This document shows positions 54,825-63,780 of a stretch of 64,000 nucleotides of DNA, piece by piece; the stretch's first letter is position 1, and each line of letters begins with the position of its first letter. The notes under the pieces were generated by a model that was not told the origin of the DNA, did no database searches, and was given only the letters and a program-made list of their open reading frames with translations. The translations under genes were made by a program, and so were the position numbers. The stretch is taken from positions 24,651 to 88,650 of the forward strand of contig CASEAH010000011.1 of assembly GCA_949285935.1 (NCBI GenBank), read 5' to 3'. The DNA is from an uncultured Oscillospiraceae bacterium. GTDB lineage: Bacteria > Bacillota > Clostridia > Oscillospirales > Ruminococcaceae.

Positions 54825-56078
54825 TCACCGGTACAGGGGGTACCGGGAGCAGATTCCTTCCACCGCAGCGCGGATCTCGTCGGCCTTATCGTCAAAGTTG
54901 ACTGCCGCATCGTAGATGCACTGGGCAATGATTTCCATATCCGCCTCCACCAGGCCACGGGTGGTGACGGCAGGCGTACCCACCCGGATACCGCTGGTAA
55001 CAAAGGGCTTCTCGGGGTCGTTGGGGATGGCGTTTTTGTTGACGGTGATATACACCTCATCCAGACGATGCTCCAGCTCCTTACCGGTGATGTGCATGGA
55101 GCGCAGATCCAGCAGCATCATATGGTTGTCCGTTCCGCCGGAGACCAGGTCGAAGCCCTTGGCCATCAGAGCAGCGGCCAGTGCCTTGGCGTTGCGGACG
55201 ATCTGCTGCTGGTATGCCTTGAACTCGGGCTTAAGGGCCTCGCCGAAGCAGACCGCTTTGGCGGCAATGATGTGCTCCAGAGGTCCGCCCTGTGTTCCCG
55301 GGAAAATGGCCTTATCGATCTGCTTGGACAGTTCCTCCCGGCAGAGGATCATGCCGCCCCGGGGGCCCCGGAGGGTCTTGTGGGTGGTGGTGGTCACCAC
55401 GTCGGCATAGGGGACGGGACTCATGTGGAGCCCTGCCGCCACCAGACCGGCGATATGGGCCATATCCACCATAAAGTAAGCGCCCACTTCTTTGGCAATC
55501 TCCCCAATGGTCTTAAAGTCGATTTCCCGGGGGTAGGCGCTGGCTCCGGCCACGATCAGCTTGGGCTTGCAGGCCCGGGCGGTCTCACGCAGGGCGTCGT
55601 AGTCGATGACCTGCTTGTCATCCGAAACGCCATAGGCCACAAAGTTATAGTATTTTCCCGACATATTGACAGGGGAACCATGGGTCAGATGGCCTCCGTG
55701 GGCCCGATTCATTCCCAGGATGGTGTCGCCGGGGTTGACCAGGGCAAAATACACCGCCAGATTGGCCTGGGCGCCGGAGTGAGGCTGTACATTGGCGTGC
55801 TCCGCGCCGAAAAGGGCCTTTGCCCGTTCCCGGGCCAGGTCTTCCACAATGTCCACCTTCTCGCAGCCGCCATAGTAGCGGTGGCCGGGGTATCCTTCGG
55901 CATATTTGTTGGTGAGCACGCTGCCCATAGCGGCCATAACGGCGGGGGAGACAAAGTTTTCAGAAGCGATCAGCTCAATATTGCGCTGCTGACGGGCCAG
56001 CTCCTGAGCCATGGCGGCTCCCACTTCGCTGTCAAAGCCGCTGACGAACCCGATGGTATCCATCATCTTGTCGTACAT
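54825..56078 (-). CDS. glyA: Serine hydroxymethyltransferase
   Basis: 417 residues. PLP-enzyme hallmarks: [44 protein letters not shown], and [16 protein letters not shown] (the Lys binding PLP). It interconverts serine and glycine with tetrahydrofolate, feeding one-carbon units. It follows a DUF2752 gene by 40 nt and shares its promoter. No anomalies. Confidence 0.97.
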   Translation of the reverse strand: MYDKMMDTIGFVSGFDSEVGAAMAQELARQQRNIELIASENFVSPAVMAAMGSVLTNKYAEGYPGHRYYGGCEKVDIVEDLARERAKALFGAEHANVQPHSGAQANLAVYFALVNPGDTILGMNRAHGGHLTHGSPVNMSGKYYNFVAYGVSDDKQVIDYDALRETARACKPKLIVAGASAYPREIDFKTIGEIAKEVGAYFMVDMAHIAGLVAAGLHMSPVPYADVVTTTTHKTLRGPRGGMILCREELSKQIDKAIFPGTQGGPLEHIIAAKAVCFGEALKPEFKAYQQQIVRNAKALAAALMAKGFDLVSGGTDNHMMLLDLRSMHITGKELEHRLDEVYITVNKNAIPNDPEKPFVTSGIRVGTPAVTTRGLVEADMEIIAQCIYDAAVNFDDKADEIRAAVEGICSRYPLYR

Positions 56079-56118
56079 GTTCCTGTCCTGCCTTTCCTTG
56101 TGTCGTTATTATTTGAGT

Positions 56119-56478
56119 TTAGGGAAACAAAACCATACCAGTTATTCTTCCGGCCCATACCATGACCAGACCTGCCGCCAGGACAATCCAAAGGCTTCTG
56201 CTTTTCCAGGCCTGCGCACCCCGGCGGATATACAGCAGTGCCGCCCACAGGCACCAGGGAATCAAAAAAAACACTGCCGGATTGGCATGCCAGGCTCCCG
56301 CCGCATCTCCCCGGAGCAGCAACCGGAAGGCAGTGGTAACACCGCATCCGGCACAGGGCAGGCCCGTAATGGCCCGAAAGGGGCATTTCCACCGCTCATA
56401 GGAAAAAAACAGCGCGGCACCTGCCAGGGCAAGGCCTGCCCCGGCGGCAGCCACACGCCCAGCCTTCCATTTTTCCAT
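56119..56478 (-). CDS. DUF2752 membrane protein
   Basis: 119 residues. Family core CPFRAITGLPCAGCGVTTAF followed by AGAWHANPAVFFLIPWCLW, with about three membrane helices. Function unknown; common upstream of diverse metabolic genes. ATG 56478 is 6 nt after GGAGG; a start at 56508 would include that site. Transcribed with glyA. Confidence 0.9.
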   Translation of the reverse strand: MEKWKAGRVAAAGAGLALAGAALFFSYERWKCPFRAITGLPCAGCGVTTAFRLLLRGDAAGAWHANPAVFFLIPWCLWAALLYIRRGAQAWKSRSLWIVLAAGLVMVWAGRITGMVLFP

Positions 56479-56552
56479 GCCATCCTCCAAAAAACATTCC
56501 GAAACCATGGAGGCCGTTTTTTCCGCCCCCTGATTTTACCGGTACAGTTTTC

Positions 56553-56581
56553 ATTATAGCGGGTTGCTTTCCCGGTTGCAA
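56553..56581 (-). promoter_or_regulatory. Promoter of the DUF2752-glyA operon
   Basis: Minus strand: TTGCAA (56581-56576), 17-bp spacer, TATAAT (56558-56553). Confidence 0.75.
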
Positions 56582-56848
56582 GAGCGGCCAATAAGGGGTT
56601 TTTCCTTTTCCCGTACAACCAAAGACCGTTTTGTATCTCCCACAAAAAATCTTTCAAATTTCTTTATTTTCAGCATATCTGCCCCAAAGGTATCCGTCCG
56701 AAATTCCCTGGACGGGTACAGGGAAAAACGGGACAAGTGTGCCGGAAACTGACACAGAATCCGTCCACGACCATCCTCAGGGTCTTCTCTGCCGTGCTGT
56801 GTGCCGCAAGCCCCGGCAGGCGCTCCGCATTTTGGCAAACGCAGCAAA

Positions 56849-56890
56849 GGGAGAGCCCCCTGGCCTTCCGGCCAAAGTTCTCTCCCCCTG
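56849..56890 (-). terminator. Probable terminator downstream of small ORF
   Basis: GGGAGAG (56849-56855) with CTCTCCC (56880-56886) and an inner GGCC/GGCC; on the minus strand followed by TTTGCTGCGTTTGCC. Confidence 0.5.
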
Positions 56891-56931
56891 CCGCCGTCTG
56901 AAAAAGGTCGGCTTGCATCTGCCGCTGGCGT

Positions 56932-57102
56932 TTACTCCGTTCCCTGTTCCGGAGCGTAATGAGCCGCCAGCTGCCGCTGTACCTCCGCCCCCGGTTCTCT
57001 TTCTCCGGTGATCCCCGCAAAAAATCCGGCGGGCGGTACCGGCTCCTCCCCCGCCCGAGCGGGGGCAGCCGGCTGCTCCTTGTGGGGCTTTTCTTTTTTC
57101 AT
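56932..57102 (-). CDS. Small hydrophilic protein, unknown function
   Basis: 56 residues, mostly disordered in look: MKKEKPHKEQPAAPARAGEE, then a short FFAGITGE and HYAPEQGTE end. No domain recognised. GAAGGAACG directly precedes the ATG, and a possible terminator lies downstream, which is why I list it. The frame is open further up to 57180 without a better start. It may still be spurious. Confidence 0.4.
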   Translation of the reverse strand: MKKEKPHKEQPAAPARAGEEPVPPAGFFAGITGEREPGAEVQRQLAAHYAPEQGTE

Positions 57103-57262
57103 CGTTCCTTCACCCCAGTAGTTATTCTGCGCCTTTGGGGCTGAAATAGACCCGTTAAACCCTGGCAGAAGGCTTTCCAATTTTTACTGTGTCCCGGCAT
57201 CCTTTCTCAGGAAGCGGCAAATACCGTCTCAGCCCTTTTCATTCCCCGGAACAGTGGGATTT

Positions 57263-58309
57263 TCAGTAATGGATCACATCCGCTGATTCACGGATGCGGC
57301 GCACCGTTTCGGCTCCTTCCGGCGAAACAAAGTACCGGTAGGTGCTTTCCGGCACCAGCGCCTTCATTTCTTCCATCCGCCCTTCCTGGATCAGTTGGCG
57401 CACCGCCGAGGCGCTGATGGCTGAACCGCCCTGCTCCTGCCTGGGCAGGACCACACACCGGATCCCCTTCCGGGGCAGTTCCTCTGCCATAACAGCGTTG
57501 TAGATCCCCGTCACCTGGCTGAAAGGCTCCTCCCCCACATACCTGGCCCGGATTCCCAACTGGGCGGCAATCCCGCCAAAGACCTGAAGATCCAGCCTGG
57601 CCTGGGCGCGGATCACATCCTGGCTGTCCTTGATAAAGTAAGAGGGAAAGGTTGCGCTGGAGATCATGTAGGGGCCGGTGGTGTGGAGGGTCACATTGTC
57701 CAGATGCGCCACACCTTCCCGTACCAGGCGGTACCGTGTTTCAAAGGGCACCAGCGATACATCTTCCGAAACCACAAACAGATGGACCCGGTCGTTTTCC
57801 GCCGCCGCCCGCTCCACCAGATACCGGTGCCCCAGGGTAAAGGGGTTGGCATTCATCACCACGGCTGCCCGGCTTTCCCCCGGCCCGCCGTCTCCCAGGC
57901 TCTTCAGATAGCCGGCAAAGCCTCCCCTTCGGTTTTCCATAAACACCACCTGCCCCGGCACACGGCAGATCTCGTAAAAGCCCAGGTCAGCGAAGAATTT
58001 GGCGGTATCACATTTGGTATAAACAAAAAGGTCAAAGATCCCCCGCTGGGCCTGGTAACTGATGAGCCGGGAGATCACCCGGTTGAGCAGCCCCTCGCCC
58101 TGATGACGGGAATCCACCGCCATACACCGCAGGGTATTGCGGAATACCGATCCGGTGGCGATCAGTTGGCCATCGTCATACAGGCCGATGGTGTATTCCA
58201 GGTTTGCATCCCGGCGGATGCCCTCCCGCTCCAGCAGGGCATCCAGCTGGGCCATGGCGGTGCTGCTGCCTGGGTAGATCTCATATTCCTGGTATTCGCC
58301 GTCAAACAC
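57263..58309 (-). CDS. citC: [Citrate (pro-3S)-lyase] ligase
   Basis: 348 residues. The N-terminal GNAT-like domain (LRCMAVDSRHQGEGLLNRV) and the C-terminal nucleotidyltransferase domain (VVMNANPFTLGHRYLVERAA, the HIGH-type site; ISASAVRQLI) are the CitC architecture. It acetylates the prosthetic group of citrate lyase with acetate and ATP, switching the enzyme on. The GTG at 58309 is 8 nt after AAGGAGG and gives VFDGEYQEY; earlier ATG reading is rejected. It diverges from the CitXG fusion across about 145 nt. Confidence 0.93.
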   Translation of the reverse strand: MFDGEYQEYEIYPGSSTAMAQLDALLEREGIRRDANLEYTIGLYDDGQLIATGSVFRNTLRCMAVDSRHQGEGLLNRVISRLISYQAQRGIFDLFVYTKCDTAKFFADLGFYEICRVPGQVVFMENRRGGFAGYLKSLGDGGPGESRAAVVMNANPFTLGHRYLVERAAAENDRVHLFVVSEDVSLVPFETRYRLVREGVAHLDNVTLHTTGPYMISSATFPSYFIKDSQDVIRAQARLDLQVFGGIAAQLGIRARYVGEEPFSQVTGIYNAVMAEELPRKGIRCVVLPRQEQGGSAISASAVRQLIQEGRMEEMKALVPESTYRYFVSPEGAETVRRIRESADVIHY

Positions 58310-58454
58310 GCTGCCTGCCTCCTTTTGCTTGTCCGTCTTTTCAAGAATAGGATACACGATTTTTTTCGCTTTGAATAGTGCCCCGCCGCTTTCTTTATGA
58401 TACAATAGCATCAGTGCCCACCGGCAAAAACACGACGTAAGGAGCCCTGTCCCT

Positions 58455-60269
58455 ATGAACAATCATTCCTGCGGCCCGGTCTGCCTGGAAGAAATGCTGG
58501 AAGCCCGGGAGCAGCGGGTAAAGCGCCAGCAGGCGCTGCTGAAAACCTGGGGTGTGCCCCTGGTCAGCTTTACCCTCAATCTGGCCGGTCCCTACAAGCG
58601 TTCTCTCTCGGCTGACCGGGCCTTTGACGAAGGCTGCCGTCTGATTCTGGACCAGCTGCGCCGTCACGGCCTGGCTCCTCTGGCCCGGGAAGAAGACCGT
58701 GCCAAAACCGGCTGTGAACTGCGCCTGGCCGTGGCGGGGGATGCGGTCCGCATCAAGGAACTTATGTCCCGGATCGAGGAATCCTCCGATCTGGGACGTC
58801 TTCTGGATATTGACGTGCTGGATACTTCGGGGCGCAAGCTCTCCCGGGAAACTATGGGAGGCCGGGGCCGCCGCTGCCTGGTATGCGGCGGAGACGCCTT
58901 TGCCTGCGCCCGCAATCGCTCCCACAGTGTGGAAGAACTGCGCCGCCGCACCCGGGAGATCATCCTGGGGCATTTTGACGGCAGGCTGTGGGACCATATC
59001 GCCGCGCTGGCGGTACGGGGGCTGCTGTACGAGGTGTCCGTCACCCCCAAGCCTGGGCTGGTGGACCGGGCCAATTCCGGCGCACACCAGGATATGGATA
59101 TTTTTACCTTTATGGACAGCGCCAGCGTCCTGCTTCCCTATTTCCGCCAATGCGCCGCGTTGGGAGGGGCGCTGCAGGACGAGGATCCCGCCGGCCTCTT
59201 CGCCCGGCTCCGCTATCCGGGCCAGCTGGCGGAGGAGGCCATGCTTCAGGCCACAGGCGGAGTCAACACCCATAAGGGGGCCATTTTCTCCCTGGGGATC
59301 CTCTGCGCCGCCATGGGGCGGCTGGCCGTTCTGGGAACCCCCTGGACGCCGGAGTCTCTGGGCGCCGCGGCATCCGCTATGGCCACCCCCGCTCTGCGGG
59401 ATTTTGAAGGAGTTGCTGCCGCCACCGCCGCTACTTTTGGCGAAAAATTATACTGTGCCGCCGGGATCACCGGGATCCGCGGGGAAGCAGCCGCCGGGTT
59501 CCCTTCGGTTCGCCGGTATGGCCTGCCGGTTCTGCAGGAGCGCCTGAGACGGGGAGACGGCCCCAACGCCGCCGGAACGGCTGCTTTGACCCACCTGATG
59601 GCCCATGTGGAAGATACCAATGTGATCGCCCGTTCCAGTCTGGAGCGCCAGCGGCAGCTGCGGTCTTCCATGGCGGCCCGTCTGGAGCAGGGAGAGCTTT
59701 CTTCCGGGGAGCTGGCGGAAATGGACCGGGCGTATATCCGGGAAAACATCAGCCCCGGCGGATGTGCCGATCTGCTGGCTGTCACCTTCCTGTTTCATTT
59801 TGCCCAAACCTCTTCCCTGAACACCGGCAAGCTGCTGGAAGAACTTTTTCCCCGGGAGGGGCTGGAGGGCGTAAACCGGGCCCTGGGCCGTCCTTACACC
59901 CTGGAAGGCACCATCATCCACGGCCGGGCCCTGGGCCGCACGGTAGGGATGCCCACCGCCAATCTGGATCCGGCTGCCGGAAGCGTCCTGCCGCCCCACG
60001 GGGTTTACGCCACCTTGTTCCGTTTTGACGGCAGGGAACAGGCCGGGCTGACCAATGTGGGGCCCCGGCCTTCGGTGGGCGGCGACCAGGTGACGGTTGA
60101 AACCTACCTTCCGGATTTTGAAGGAGATCTGTATGGCCGGCGGGTGCTGCTGGAATTCCGCGGCTTTGTCCGGGAGGTGCGCAAAATGAGCGGTCTGGAG
60201 GAGGTCCACCGGCAAGTGGAACGGGACCTGGATGCTGCCAGGATGATTCTGGAGGAGACGGCGCTATGA
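58455..60269 (+). CDS. CitX-CitG-riboflavin kinase-like triple fusion
   Basis: 604 residues in three parts. Residues 1-170 are CitX (LAGPYKRSLSADRAFDEG, GRLLDIDVLD, CARNRSHSVEEL), which attaches the prosthetic group to CitD. Residues 180-460 are CitG (SVTPKPGLVDRANSGAHQDM, GGVNTHKGAIFSLGIL, HVEDTN), which makes triphosphoribosyl-dephospho-CoA. Residues 470-598 match the riboflavin kinase half of RibF: GTIIHGRALGRTVGMPTANL, PHGVYATL, LTNVGPRPS, the Glu in VETYLPDFEGDLYG, and REVRKMSGLEEV. The nucleotidyltransferase half of RibF is absent. CitXG fusions are known; the third domain on them is, to my knowledge, unusual. yaaA overlaps its stop by four bases. ATG 58455 has AAGGAG upstream. Confidence 0.92.
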   Translation: MNNHSCGPVCLEEMLEAREQRVKRQQALLKTWGVPLVSFTLNLAGPYKRSLSADRAFDEGCRLILDQLRRHGLAPLAREEDRAKTGCELRLAVAGDAVRIKELMSRIEESSDLGRLLDIDVLDTSGRKLSRETMGGRGRRCLVCGGDAFACARNRSHSVEELRRRTREIILGHFDGRLWDHIAALAVRGLLYEVSVTPKPGLVDRANSGAHQDMDIFTFMDSASVLLPYFRQCAALGGALQDEDPAGLFARLRYPGQLAEEAMLQATGGVNTHKGAIFSLGILCAAMGRLAVLGTPWTPESLGAAASAMATPALRDFEGVAAATAATFGEKLYCAAGITGIRGEAAAGFPSVRRYGLPVLQERLRRGDGPNAAGTAALTHLMAHVEDTNVIARSSLERQRQLRSSMAARLEQGELSSGELAEMDRAYIRENISPGGCADLLAVTFLFHFAQTSSLNTGKLLEELFPREGLEGVNRALGRPYTLEGTIIHGRALGRTVGMPTANLDPAAGSVLPPHGVYATLFRFDGREQAGLTNVGPRPSVGGDQVTVETYLPDFEGDLYGRRVLLEFRGFVREVRKMSGLEEVHRQVERDLDAARMILEETAL

Positions 60270-61015
60270 TTGTCATCATCTCTCCCGCCAAACAGATGTA
60301 CTGGGACCCCGATTCCCTGTCTCCCGCCGGAGCGCCCCTGTTTCTGGATCGCTCCCGGGAATTGCTGGCCCGGCTGCGGGAGTTTTCTCTTCCTCAGCTG
60401 CGGGTCCTTTTGGGCTGCAGCGAAAAGCTGGCCTCCCAGGCCTTTGCCATGTTCCGGGATATGGATCTGGACAGGCAGCCCGCCGCCCCCGCTCTTCTGT
60501 CCTATCGGGGGATCCAGTACCAGTACATGCTGCCCGGCGCCTTTACGGACAGCCAGCTGGCTTACCTTCAGGAGCATCTGCGTATCCTGTCGGGCTTTTA
60601 CGGACTGCTGCGCCCCCTGGACGGCATCCTTCCCTACCGGCTGGAAATGCAGGCCCGGTTGGATGTGGGTGCTTTCCGGGATCTGTATGCCTTTTGGGGG
60701 GATACGCTGTCGGCAGCGCTGGAAAAGGAAGCAGAGGGTGTGATCCTCAATCTGGCTTCCGAGGAGTATGCCCGGGCCGTCCGGCCTCACCTCTCCCCTG
60801 GAATCCGTTGGGTCACTCCGGTATTTGGTCAGCTGGAAAACGGCCGTCTGCGGGAAAAGGGCGTGTATGTGAAAATGGCCCGGGGCGAAATGGTCCGCTT
60901 CCTGGCAGAAAAATCTGTCCGTGAGCCGGAAGAGATCCGAAACTTTTCCCGCCTGGGCTTCCGCTTTGATCCTGCCCTTTCTTCCCCCGACATCCCGGTA
61001 TTTTTGAAGGAATGA
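60266..61015 (+). CDS. yaaA: Peroxide stress protein YaaA family (UPF0246)
   Basis: 249 residues. Family landmarks: IIISPAKQM-type start (MIVIISPAKQM), LLSYRGIQYQYM, LRILSGFYGLLRPLDGI, YRLEMQARL, LNLASEEYARAV, VYVKMARGEMVRFL. The E. coli protein binds DNA and limits free iron under oxidative stress. It overlaps the triple fusion by ATGA, so it is translated with it, an uncommon neighbour for citrate lyase genes. Full length. Confidence 0.93.
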   Translation: MIVIISPAKQMYWDPDSLSPAGAPLFLDRSRELLARLREFSLPQLRVLLGCSEKLASQAFAMFRDMDLDRQPAAPALLSYRGIQYQYMLPGAFTDSQLAYLQEHLRILSGFYGLLRPLDGILPYRLEMQARLDVGAFRDLYAFWGDTLSAALEKEAEGVILNLASEEYARAVRPHLSPGIRWVTPVFGQLENGRLREKGVYVKMARGEMVRFLAEKSVREPEEIRNFSRLGFRFDPALSSPDIPVFLKE

Positions 61016-61258
61016 TTTTCCGGGGGAGTATTTCCCCCCTTGGTTTATGCTGCTTCGTCAAAAACCAGAATAAAGGCTCTCATGCTCTTCAGGAGGGTAC
61101 AAAGGCTTTGTTTTCGATCAACCGGACAGGCAAACAGCCGCTTGCCGGAACTTCCCGCATACGCCGGTCCATCGGGTTCCGGCTTGCCCTCCACGAAGCA
61201 GAGGATCTGCGGCGGCATTTCCGCCGTCCTTTTGAGAGAGAGGAAGAGTACGCAACGA

Positions 61259-61302
61259 CGCGCCCCCATCGGTCCGCAAAACCGATGAGAGCGCGTTTTT
61301 TT
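61259..61302 (+). terminator. Terminator of the citXG-yaaA operon
   Basis: CGCGC-CCC-CATCGGT pairs with ACCGATG-AGA-GCGCG (61259-61295), followed by seven T. Between 61016 and 61258 I see no gene. Confidence 0.8.
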
Positions 61303-61315
61303 ATGGGCCGCAGCG

Positions 61316-62875
61316 TCATTCGTCAAAGCTGTAAGGTTTGATTTCCCTTACCACATCCAGCAGGGTCCCGTCCCGGGCCTCCAGAATCGCCACCACCCTG
61401 TCTCCAAAGCGGACAGGGTCGGGAACTCCTACCATAGAATAGGCTTTGTCCCTCAGCTCCTCAATGGTCACATGGGGGACTCCTGCCGCGTCCAGGGCCT
61501 CCATCAGGTCCCGGCGCCTGGGATTGACCGCCGCGCCGTATTCGGTCACCAGAATATCCACCGATTCGCCGGGGGTAGTCACCGTAACGACGCTGTCGCA
61601 GACGGTGGGGATCCGCCCTCGTACCAGAGGCGCCACAATAATCGTGCATTTGGCCCCGTTGGCGGTATCAGGATGCCCGCCGGGAGCGCCCCGAAGGATC
61701 CCATCCGATCCGGTAATGACATTTACATTAAAATGAACGTCGATCTCCAGCGCCGCCAGCACCACAAAGTCCAGTTTGTTTACATAAGCGCCCTTATTCA
61801 TGGGATTGGCATACTCGGAGCAGGTCACCTCAAAGTGGCCGGGGGTGACCCCCAAAGAAGCGATGGCCCCGGTATCAAAGTCCTGGGTATCCGCCAGGTA
61901 CTTCACATAGCCTTCCTTGAGCAGATCTACCATGGGGGTGGAGATCCCCCCTACGATCCACCCCATGCGGATTCCTTTTTCCTGCATATATTTTTTAAGG
62001 AACAGGGTGACCGCAATGGAAGGCCCTCCCACACCGGTCTGAAAGGAAAAACCGTCCTTGAAGTAGGGCGTGGCCTTCATGATCCCGGCGCATTTTTCGG
62101 CAATCTTCAGGTCCCTGGGGTTATCGGTGATGCGTGCGGCGGCACTGGCGATTTTGGCGGGATTGCCGATCTCATCCACTACCACCACATAATCCACGTT
62201 CACACAGCTGATGCTGCAAGGCTGGTTGGGGAACGGCACCAGGGTGTCGGTAATGATCACTACCTTGTCGGCATGCCGGGCGTCCACGTCGGCATACGAC
62301 AATACGCCGCAGTCGGATTTTCCGCCCTTCCCGCTGGCATTGCCGTACTCGTCGCTGGTGGGCGCTCCGATAAACGCCACGTCAATATGGACCTCGCCGC
62401 ATTCAACGGCCCGGACGCGTCCCCCATGGGTGCGCAGGATGGCGGGAGTTTTCAGCTTCCCGGTGGAAACGGCCTCGCCGATTTTTCCGCGGATCCCGCT
62501 GGTCTGAAGGCCTGTGACGATCCCCTGTTCGATGTACTCCGCAATGGGATCATGGGCCGCGCCCATGGATGACGCCGCAATGGTAATGTCCCGTATTCCC
62601 AGGTCAGCCACTTCCTTCATTACCATATTGGCAATATAATCCCCATCCCGAAAATGATGATGAAAAGAAATGGTCATGCCGTCCCTGAGGCCGCACTGGA
62701 GAATCGCTTCCCGGATGGAGGCCACCACTTTGCTTTCTCTGGGCATGACGCTGGCCCGCACGGTAGGCCCCGCCTTGGTATACTGAGCATTTTCCCGGTA
62801 AGCGTTGCCCTGGAATACCTCTCTGCCGCCAGTGAGCAACTGGTCGGGGATTTCTCTGCCTACTGCATTTCTCAT
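61316..62875 (-). CDS. citF: Citrate lyase alpha subunit (citrate CoA-transferase)
   Basis: 519 residues. CitF landmarks: MTISFHHHFRDGDYIANMVM, IRDITIAASSMGAAHDPIAE, GAPTSDEYGNASGKGG, QTGVGGPSIAVTLFL, GVTPGHFEVTCSEYANP and NVITGSDGILRGAPGGH. The alpha subunit swaps acetyl for citryl on the acyl carrier CitD. Starts 2 nt after the citE stop. Full length. Confidence 0.96.
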   Translation of the reverse strand: MRNAVGREIPDQLLTGGREVFQGNAYRENAQYTKAGPTVRASVMPRESKVVASIREAILQCGLRDGMTISFHHHFRDGDYIANMVMKEVADLGIRDITIAASSMGAAHDPIAEYIEQGIVTGLQTSGIRGKIGEAVSTGKLKTPAILRTHGGRVRAVECGEVHIDVAFIGAPTSDEYGNASGKGGKSDCGVLSYADVDARHADKVVIITDTLVPFPNQPCSISCVNVDYVVVVDEIGNPAKIASAAARITDNPRDLKIAEKCAGIMKATPYFKDGFSFQTGVGGPSIAVTLFLKKYMQEKGIRMGWIVGGISTPMVDLLKEGYVKYLADTQDFDTGAIASLGVTPGHFEVTCSEYANPMNKGAYVNKLDFVVLAALEIDVHFNVNVITGSDGILRGAPGGHPDTANGAKCTIIVAPLVRGRIPTVCDSVVTVTTPGESVDILVTEYGAAVNPRRRDLMEALDAAGVPHVTIEELRDKAYSMVGVPDPVRFGDRVVAILEARDGTLLDVVREIKPYSFDE

Positions 62876-62877
62876 GA

Positions 62878-63780
62878 TTACAGATCCCCCTTATACAATC
62901 CGGCTGCCCTGGCCAGAGCCAGGGTGCGTTCCGCCCCCTCCACAAAGGCGACGTCCAGCATTTTTCCATCCACTTTAAAGATGCCGATCCCCTTTTTGGC
63001 GTTCTCACGGATCGCCAGCACCACCCGCTCAGCCTCAGCAATCTCCCTGGCGGTAGGGGTAAAGATCTCGTGGACAATGGCAATCTGCTTGGGGGTAACG
63101 ATGGATTTTCCGTCAAAACCCATTTCCTTGATCAGCATGGTCTCCCGGCGGAAGCCCTCCATATCATTAAAATCGGTAAATACGGTGTCAAAGCACTGGA
63201 TGCCGGCTGCCCGGGCCGCAATGACGATATTTCCCCGGGCGACAAACAGTTCATTGCCGCTGGGATAATATTTGGTATGCAGGCAGCGGCGGTAATCGCC
63301 GCCTGACAGCGCAATGCCAAACATCCGGGGGGACGCTTTGCAAATTTCCAGGGCATTGATGATCCCCAGCGGACTTTCCAATGCCGCCATCAGCAGGGTG
63401 CGCCCCTCTTCCACACCAAATTCCTTCTCTGCCGCGGCAACCGCTTCCTCAACAATCTGCACATCCCGGGCGCTTTCGCATTTTGCAATGCGGATGCCGT
63501 CTGCCCCTCCTGCCACACATACCCGGACATCCTCCTGCCAGTGAGGGGTATCCAGGCCGTTGATACGCACCAGACGCTCCGTATCTCCGTAATCCACGCT
63601 TTTCAGGGCATGGTAGAGGGAAAATCGGGCGGAATCCTTCTGATTTTCGGAAACGGCGTCCTCCAGATCCAGAATGACGCTGTCGCTGCCGTAGATGTAG
63701 GCATCCTTGATGAGGCTGGGCTTCTGGGCGCTGAGGAACATCATGGTTCTTCTGAGCCTGTTTTTATCCGGCTTTTTCAT
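62878..63780 (-). CDS. citE: Citrate lyase beta subunit (citryl-ACP lyase)
   Basis: 300 residues. CitE/HpcH aldolase fold: RRTMMFLSAQKPSLIKDAYI, SDSVILDLEDAVSENQKDSA, RLVRINGLDTPHW, ALESPLGIINA, and GFDGKSIVTPKQIAIVHEIF. It cleaves citryl-ACP to oxaloacetate and acetyl-ACP. GGGGAGGGG precedes ATG 63780, which overlaps the citD stop by four bases (ATGA); a reading from 63843 would extend into citD. Confidence 0.96.
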   Translation of the reverse strand: MKKPDKNRLRRTMMFLSAQKPSLIKDAYIYGSDSVILDLEDAVSENQKDSARFSLYHALKSVDYGDTERLVRINGLDTPHWQEDVRVCVAGGADGIRIAKCESARDVQIVEEAVAAAEKEFGVEEGRTLLMAALESPLGIINALEICKASPRMFGIALSGGDYRRCLHTKYYPSGNELFVARGNIVIAARAAGIQCFDTVFTDFNDMEGFRRETMLIKEMGFDGKSIVTPKQIAIVHEIFTPTAREIAEAERVVLAIRENAKKGIGIFKVDGKMLDVAFVEGAERTLALARAAGLYKGDL

